Assembly: GCA_947630075.1 (NCBI GenBank)
Contig: CANRGF010000004.1
Span: 1 to 34,329, forward strand
Length of the DNA stretch: 34,329 bases
Reading direction: 5' to 3'
Source: an uncultured Clostridia bacterium
Lineage (GTDB): Bacteria; Bacillota; Clostridia; Christensenellales; UBA1242
Positions 31,691-34,329 of this stretch are shown here, piece after piece (the stretch's first letter is position 1; each line of letters begins with the position of its first letter). The notes beneath the pieces are model-generated. The model worked only from the letters and a program-made list of their open reading frames with translations, made no database searches and was not told where the DNA came from. Made by a program: the position numbers and the translations under genes.

Positions 31691-31847
31691 GTTATAGTAC
31701 AAAATGCTGTTTGTAAATAACGACCCCCACATTGTAGCGGTGGGGATTCGGCGCTTTGCCCTTAGCAAGTTTCACTTGCGGGCTGCGGCTCATAATTGAG
31801 TTTAGGGCAAGCGAAGTGATTTATTAACAAATTTTCAAGGAGGAAAA
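31691..31847 (+). promoter_or_regulatory. Structured leader of rpsL-rpsG-fusA
   Basis: CCCCAC (31725-31730) pairs with GTGGGG (31740-31745). A second hairpin has GCCC/GGGC (31758-31761 with 31780-31783) stacked over GCAAG/CTTGC (31765-31769 with 31775-31779). An alternative pairing, GCTTTGCCCT with AGGGCAAGC (31753-31762 with 31804-31812, one bulged T), would break the second hairpin. The ribosome binding site AAGGAGG is downstream at about 31838. Whether S7, S12 or something else controls it is not known. Confidence 0.6.
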
Positions 31848-32219
31848 ATGCCTACAATTAATCAATTAGTTAAAAAAGGCAGAGTTAAGCAAACTCAAAA
31901 GAGCCAATCTATTCTTTTGGATAAGTGCCCTCAAAAGCGCGGTGTTTGTTTAACTGTTACCACCACCACACCTAAAAAGCCAAACTCGGCATTAAGAAAG
32001 ATTTGCCGTGTTCGCCTTTCAACAGGCAAGGAAACCACTTGCTATATCCCAGGCGAAGGCCACAATTTGCAAGAGCACAATGTTGTGTTGGTGCGTGGCG
32101 GTCGTGTGCCAGACCTTCCAGGTGTGCGTTATCATGTTGTGCGCGGTGCGTTGGATACTGCCGCTGTGCAAAAGCGCAAACAAGGTCGTTCTAAATATGG
32201 CGCAAAAAGGCCTAAATAA
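31848..32219 (+). CDS. rpsL: 30S ribosomal protein uS12
   Basis: A 123-residue S12: MPTINQLVKKGRVKQTQKSQ, TTTPKKPNSALRKICRVRLS, CYIPGEGHNLQEHNVVLVRG and GRVPDLPGVRYHVVRGALDT. The lysine in TPKKPNSALRK, often changed in streptomycin-resistant mutants, is in its normal form, as is the Asp of PDLPG. S12 controls decoding accuracy. Ribosome binding site AAGGAGG. Confidence 0.98.
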   Translation: MPTINQLVKKGRVKQTQKSQSILLDKCPQKRGVCLTVTTTTPKKPNSALRKICRVRLSTGKETTCYIPGEGHNLQEHNVVLVRGGRVPDLPGVRYHVVRGALDTAAVQKRKQGRSKYGAKRPK

Positions 32220-32298
32220 TAAATTTGTTAGCACACCAATTAGTGTGGCTGTGTTGAATTTATGATTTAAAAATTAAAATTTAAAATAAGGAGAAAAT

Positions 32299-32769
32299 AT
32301 GTCAAGAAGAAATCAGGCTGTCAAAAGAGAAGTGTTGCCAGACCCGCTTTATAATTCAGTTTTGGTCACTAAACTTGTAAATCAGGTGATGATGGACGGC
32401 AAAAAGGGCATTGCACAAACAATCGTTTATAGCGCAATGAAACTCGCTGGCGAGAAATTGAAAGATGAACCACTTAATATTTTAACAGCAGCTATTGAAA
32501 ATGTTAAGCCTAAGCTTGAAACTAAAGCTAGGCGCGTTGGCGGAGCAAACTATCAAGTTCCGCTAGAAGTGTCTGCCGATAGGCAGCAAACGCTCGCAAT
32601 TCGCTGGTTGGTTATGTTTGCCCGCAAGCGTAATGAGCGTGGCATGGAAAACAAACTTTCCGCAGAAATTGTGGACGCATTTAATCAAACAGGCGGCGCA
32701 ATTAAGCGTAGAGATGATATGCATAGGCAAGCAGAAGCAAACAAAGCGTTTGCTCACTTCCGCTTTTAA
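32299..32769 (+). CDS. rpsG: 30S ribosomal protein uS7
   Basis: A 156-residue S7: MSRRNQAVKREVLPDPLYNS, VNQVMMDGKKGIAQTIVYSA, RRVGGANYQVPLEVSADRQ and RRDDMHRQAEANKAFAHFRF. It is a primary 16S-binding protein of the head and, in E. coli, the repressor of the str operon. The gap to rpsL (about 80 bases) has only a weak hairpin, CACAC/GTGTG at 32232-32247. Confidence 0.98.
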   Translation: MSRRNQAVKREVLPDPLYNSVLVTKLVNQVMMDGKKGIAQTIVYSAMKLAGEKLKDEPLNILTAAIENVKPKLETKARRVGGANYQVPLEVSADRQQTLAIRWLVMFARKRNERGMENKLSAEIVDAFNQTGGAIKRRDDMHRQAEANKAFAHFRF

Positions 32770-32783
32770 TTTAGGGGGATATT

Positions 32784-34329
32784 ATGGCACGACAAGTTCC
32801 ATTAGAGAAAGTTAGAAATATTGGTATTATGGCGCATATCGACACGGGCAAAACCACCACAACCGAGCGTATTTTGTTCTACACGGGCATAAATCATAAG
32901 ATTGGTGAAGTGCACGATGGCGAAGCCACTATGGACTGGATGGCGCAAGAGCAAGAGCGCGGCATCACAATCACATCTGCCTGCACCACTTGCAAGTGGC
33001 AAGATTGCTCAATTAATATTATCGACACTCCAGGACACGTGGACTTCACTGTTGAAGTTGAGCGTTCACTAAAGGTTTTGGACGGAGCCGTTGCATTATT
33101 TAGTGCGCGTGCTGGTGTGCAAGCTCAAAGTGAAAATGTTTGGCGTCAAGCAAGCAAATTTAATGTTCCAAGATTGTGCTTTATCAATAAAATGGACATT
33201 AACGATGCAAATTTCTTGAAGGCCGTTCAAAGCATTAGAGACGTGTTGGGCGCAAACGCCGTTCCTCTTCAACTTCCTATCGGTGAGGCGGAAACATTTA
33301 AAGGCATTGTTGACCTAATCAAGATGAAGGCGTATGTTTTCTATGATGATTTAGGCAAAGATTATAGAGAAGAAGAAATCCCTGCTGATATGCTTGCTCA
33401 ATGCAAAGAATATAGGCAAAAAATGATTGAATCTGTTGCTGAAACAGATGAAGCCCTTTTGGAGAAATTCTTCGCAGGCGAAGAGTTGACCATTGATGAA
33501 ATTAAAAAGGGCATTCGCAAGGCAACTTGCACACTTCAAATGTTCCCAGTTCTATGCGGCACTGCTGCCAAGAATAAGGGCATTCAGGAGTTGTTGGACG
33601 CAGTTGTTGACTATATGCCAAGCCCAGTTGATGTGCCTCCAATCAAAGGCAAGCTTCCAGATGGCAGTATGGTTGAACGCAATAATAACGATAACGAGCC
33701 ATTTGCGGCTTTGGCATTCAAAATTGCCACTGACCCTTATGTTGGACGAATCACATTTATCCGTGTTTATAGCGGTAAATTGAGCGCTGGTAGTTATGTG
33801 CTTAATTCCACTAAGGATAAGAAAGAGCGTGTCGGCCGTTTGCTTCACATGCATGCAAACGAAAGAACGGATATCCCAGAAATCTTGGCTGGTGATATCT
33901 GCGCAGTTGTTGGTCTTAAAAACACCGGCACGGGCGACACCCTTTGCGATGAAGACCATCCAATCATTTTGGAAGAAATGGAATTCATGAAGCCAGTTAT
34001 CGAGCAGGCCATTGAGCCAAAAGATAAGGCAGCACAGGAAAAGATGGGCATTGCCATTGCAAAACTTATGGAAGAGGACCCAACCTTTAAGTCTTACACA
34101 AACGATCAAACAGGCCAAACAATCATTGCAGGTATGGGCGAGTTGCACCTAGACATTTTGGTGGATAGAATGCGCCGCGAATTTAATGTTGATGTTAATG
34201 TTGGCAAGCCACAAGTTGCTTATAAAGAAACAATCCGCAAGGCAGTTGAGGCTGAAGGCAAATATATCAAACAATCGGGCGGTCGCGGTCAGTATGGCCA
34301 TTGTAAAATTAAAATGGAGCCATTGCCAC
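32784..34329 (+). CDS. fusA: Elongation factor G, 5' part only
   Basis: EF-G is the GTPase that drives ribosomal translocation. About 515 of roughly 690 codons are visible and the frame is open to the window edge. MARQVPLEKVRNIGIMAHID leads into the P-loop (AHIDTGKTTTTER), followed by switch II DTPGHVDFTVEVERSL and the base-recognition NKMD. The domain II region has KIATDPYVGRITFIRVYSG, and the domain III motif is GMGELHLDILVDRMRREFNV. The P-loop has Thr where most EF-G have Ala (AHIDAGKT). Ribosome binding site AGGGGG. Confidence 0.96.
   Translation, partial: MARQVPLEKVRNIGIMAHIDTGKTTTTERILFYTGINHKIGEVHDGEATMDWMAQEQERGITITSACTTCKWQDCSINIIDTPGHVDFTVEVERSLKVLDGAVALFSARAGVQAQSENVWRQASKFNVPRLCFINKMDINDANFLKAVQSIRDVLGANAVPLQLPIGEAETFKGIVDLIKMKAYVFYDDLGKDYREEEIPADMLAQCKEYRQKMIESVAETDEALLEKFFAGEELTIDEIKKGIRKATCTLQMFPVLCGTAAKNKGIQELLDAVVDYMPSPVDVPPIKGKLPDGSMVERNNNDNEPFAALAFKIATDPYVGRITFIRVYSGKLSAGSYVLNSTKDKKERVGRLLHMHANERTDIPEILAGDICAVVGLKNTGTGDTLCDEDHPIILEEMEFMKPVIEQAIEPKDKAAQEKMGIAIAKLMEEDPTFKSYTNDQTGQTIIAGMGELHLDILVDRMRREFNVDVNVGKPQVAYKETIRKAVEAEGKYIKQSGGRGQYGHCKIKMEPLP

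Noticed and set aside
33552..34148. 198-codon open frame on the minus strand inside fusA
   Set aside because: The plus strand encodes conserved EF-G throughout; the antisense product matches nothing I know.
1..34329. CRISPR arrays, insertion sequences, phage genes, tRNA or rRNA genes
   Set aside because: No repeat-spacer pattern, transposase motif, terminal inverted repeats, tRNA cloverleaf or rRNA signature was seen by reading; a formal scan was not possible.

Overview
The window reads as one chromosomal segment of a low-GC, endospore-forming Firmicute, most likely an uncultured member of the Clostridia. Evidence: SpoVG and SpoIIE are encoded, most genes have strong AGGAGG-type ribosome binding sites, promoters are sigma-A-like (TTGACA-17-TATAAT), rpsD lies between rpsK and rpoA, and L17 has a long insertion of the kind I recall from clostridia. 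No tRNA, rRNA, CRISPR array, insertion sequence or phage gene was seen. No genus is claimed.

Layout. 1-1177: 5' part of recD2 (minus), cut by the window edge. 1483-4695: a very large, membrane-anchored, GLUG-type repeat protein. 4802-5077: spoVG (minus), divergent from murC (5254-6483). 6567-8744: rpmE, then prmC-prfA overlapping by ATGA. 8844-10598: an unrecognised 584-residue protein. 10630-11115: an unrecognised 161-residue protein (minus). 11214-11544: a frameshifted RNHCP-domain gene (minus). 11740-12093: promoter and long folded leader of the ribosomal superoperon. 12094-27647: a fused S10-spc-alpha operon from rpsJ to rplQ, including secY, adk, map, a KOW protein gene, infA and rpoA, closed by two terminators. 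27826-30111: spoIIE. 30267-31610: tilS. 31656-34329: promoter, leader and genes of a str-type operon (rpsL, rpsG, fusA), with fusA cut by the right edge.

The window is dominated by translation: ribosomal proteins, IF-1, EF-G, RF1 and its methylase, methionine aminopeptidase and tRNA(Ile) lysidine synthase. Transcription (RpoA), export (SecY), adenylate balance (Adk), cell wall synthesis (MurC), DNA repair (RecD2) and sporulation (SpoVG, SpoIIE) are also represented.

The main surprises are five. (1) The zinc-type S14 gene has no usable start codon and appears to lack about 26 bases, in a pattern fitting collapse between two 11-base repeats. (2) The RNHCP gene is broken by a small indel. (3) Three genes (recD2, murC, RNHCP) lack a Shine-Dalgarno sequence and have promoters that put +1 at the start codon, suggesting leaderless mRNAs. 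(4) The S10 operon has a leader of about 320 nt with a closing stem at its predicted 5' end. (5) The rpsL promoter -35 box is embedded in the tilS terminator and is followed by a leader with two mutually exclusive pairings. No wholly new multi-gene system was identified. Two indels in one window also leave assembly error as a live explanation for items 1 and 2.
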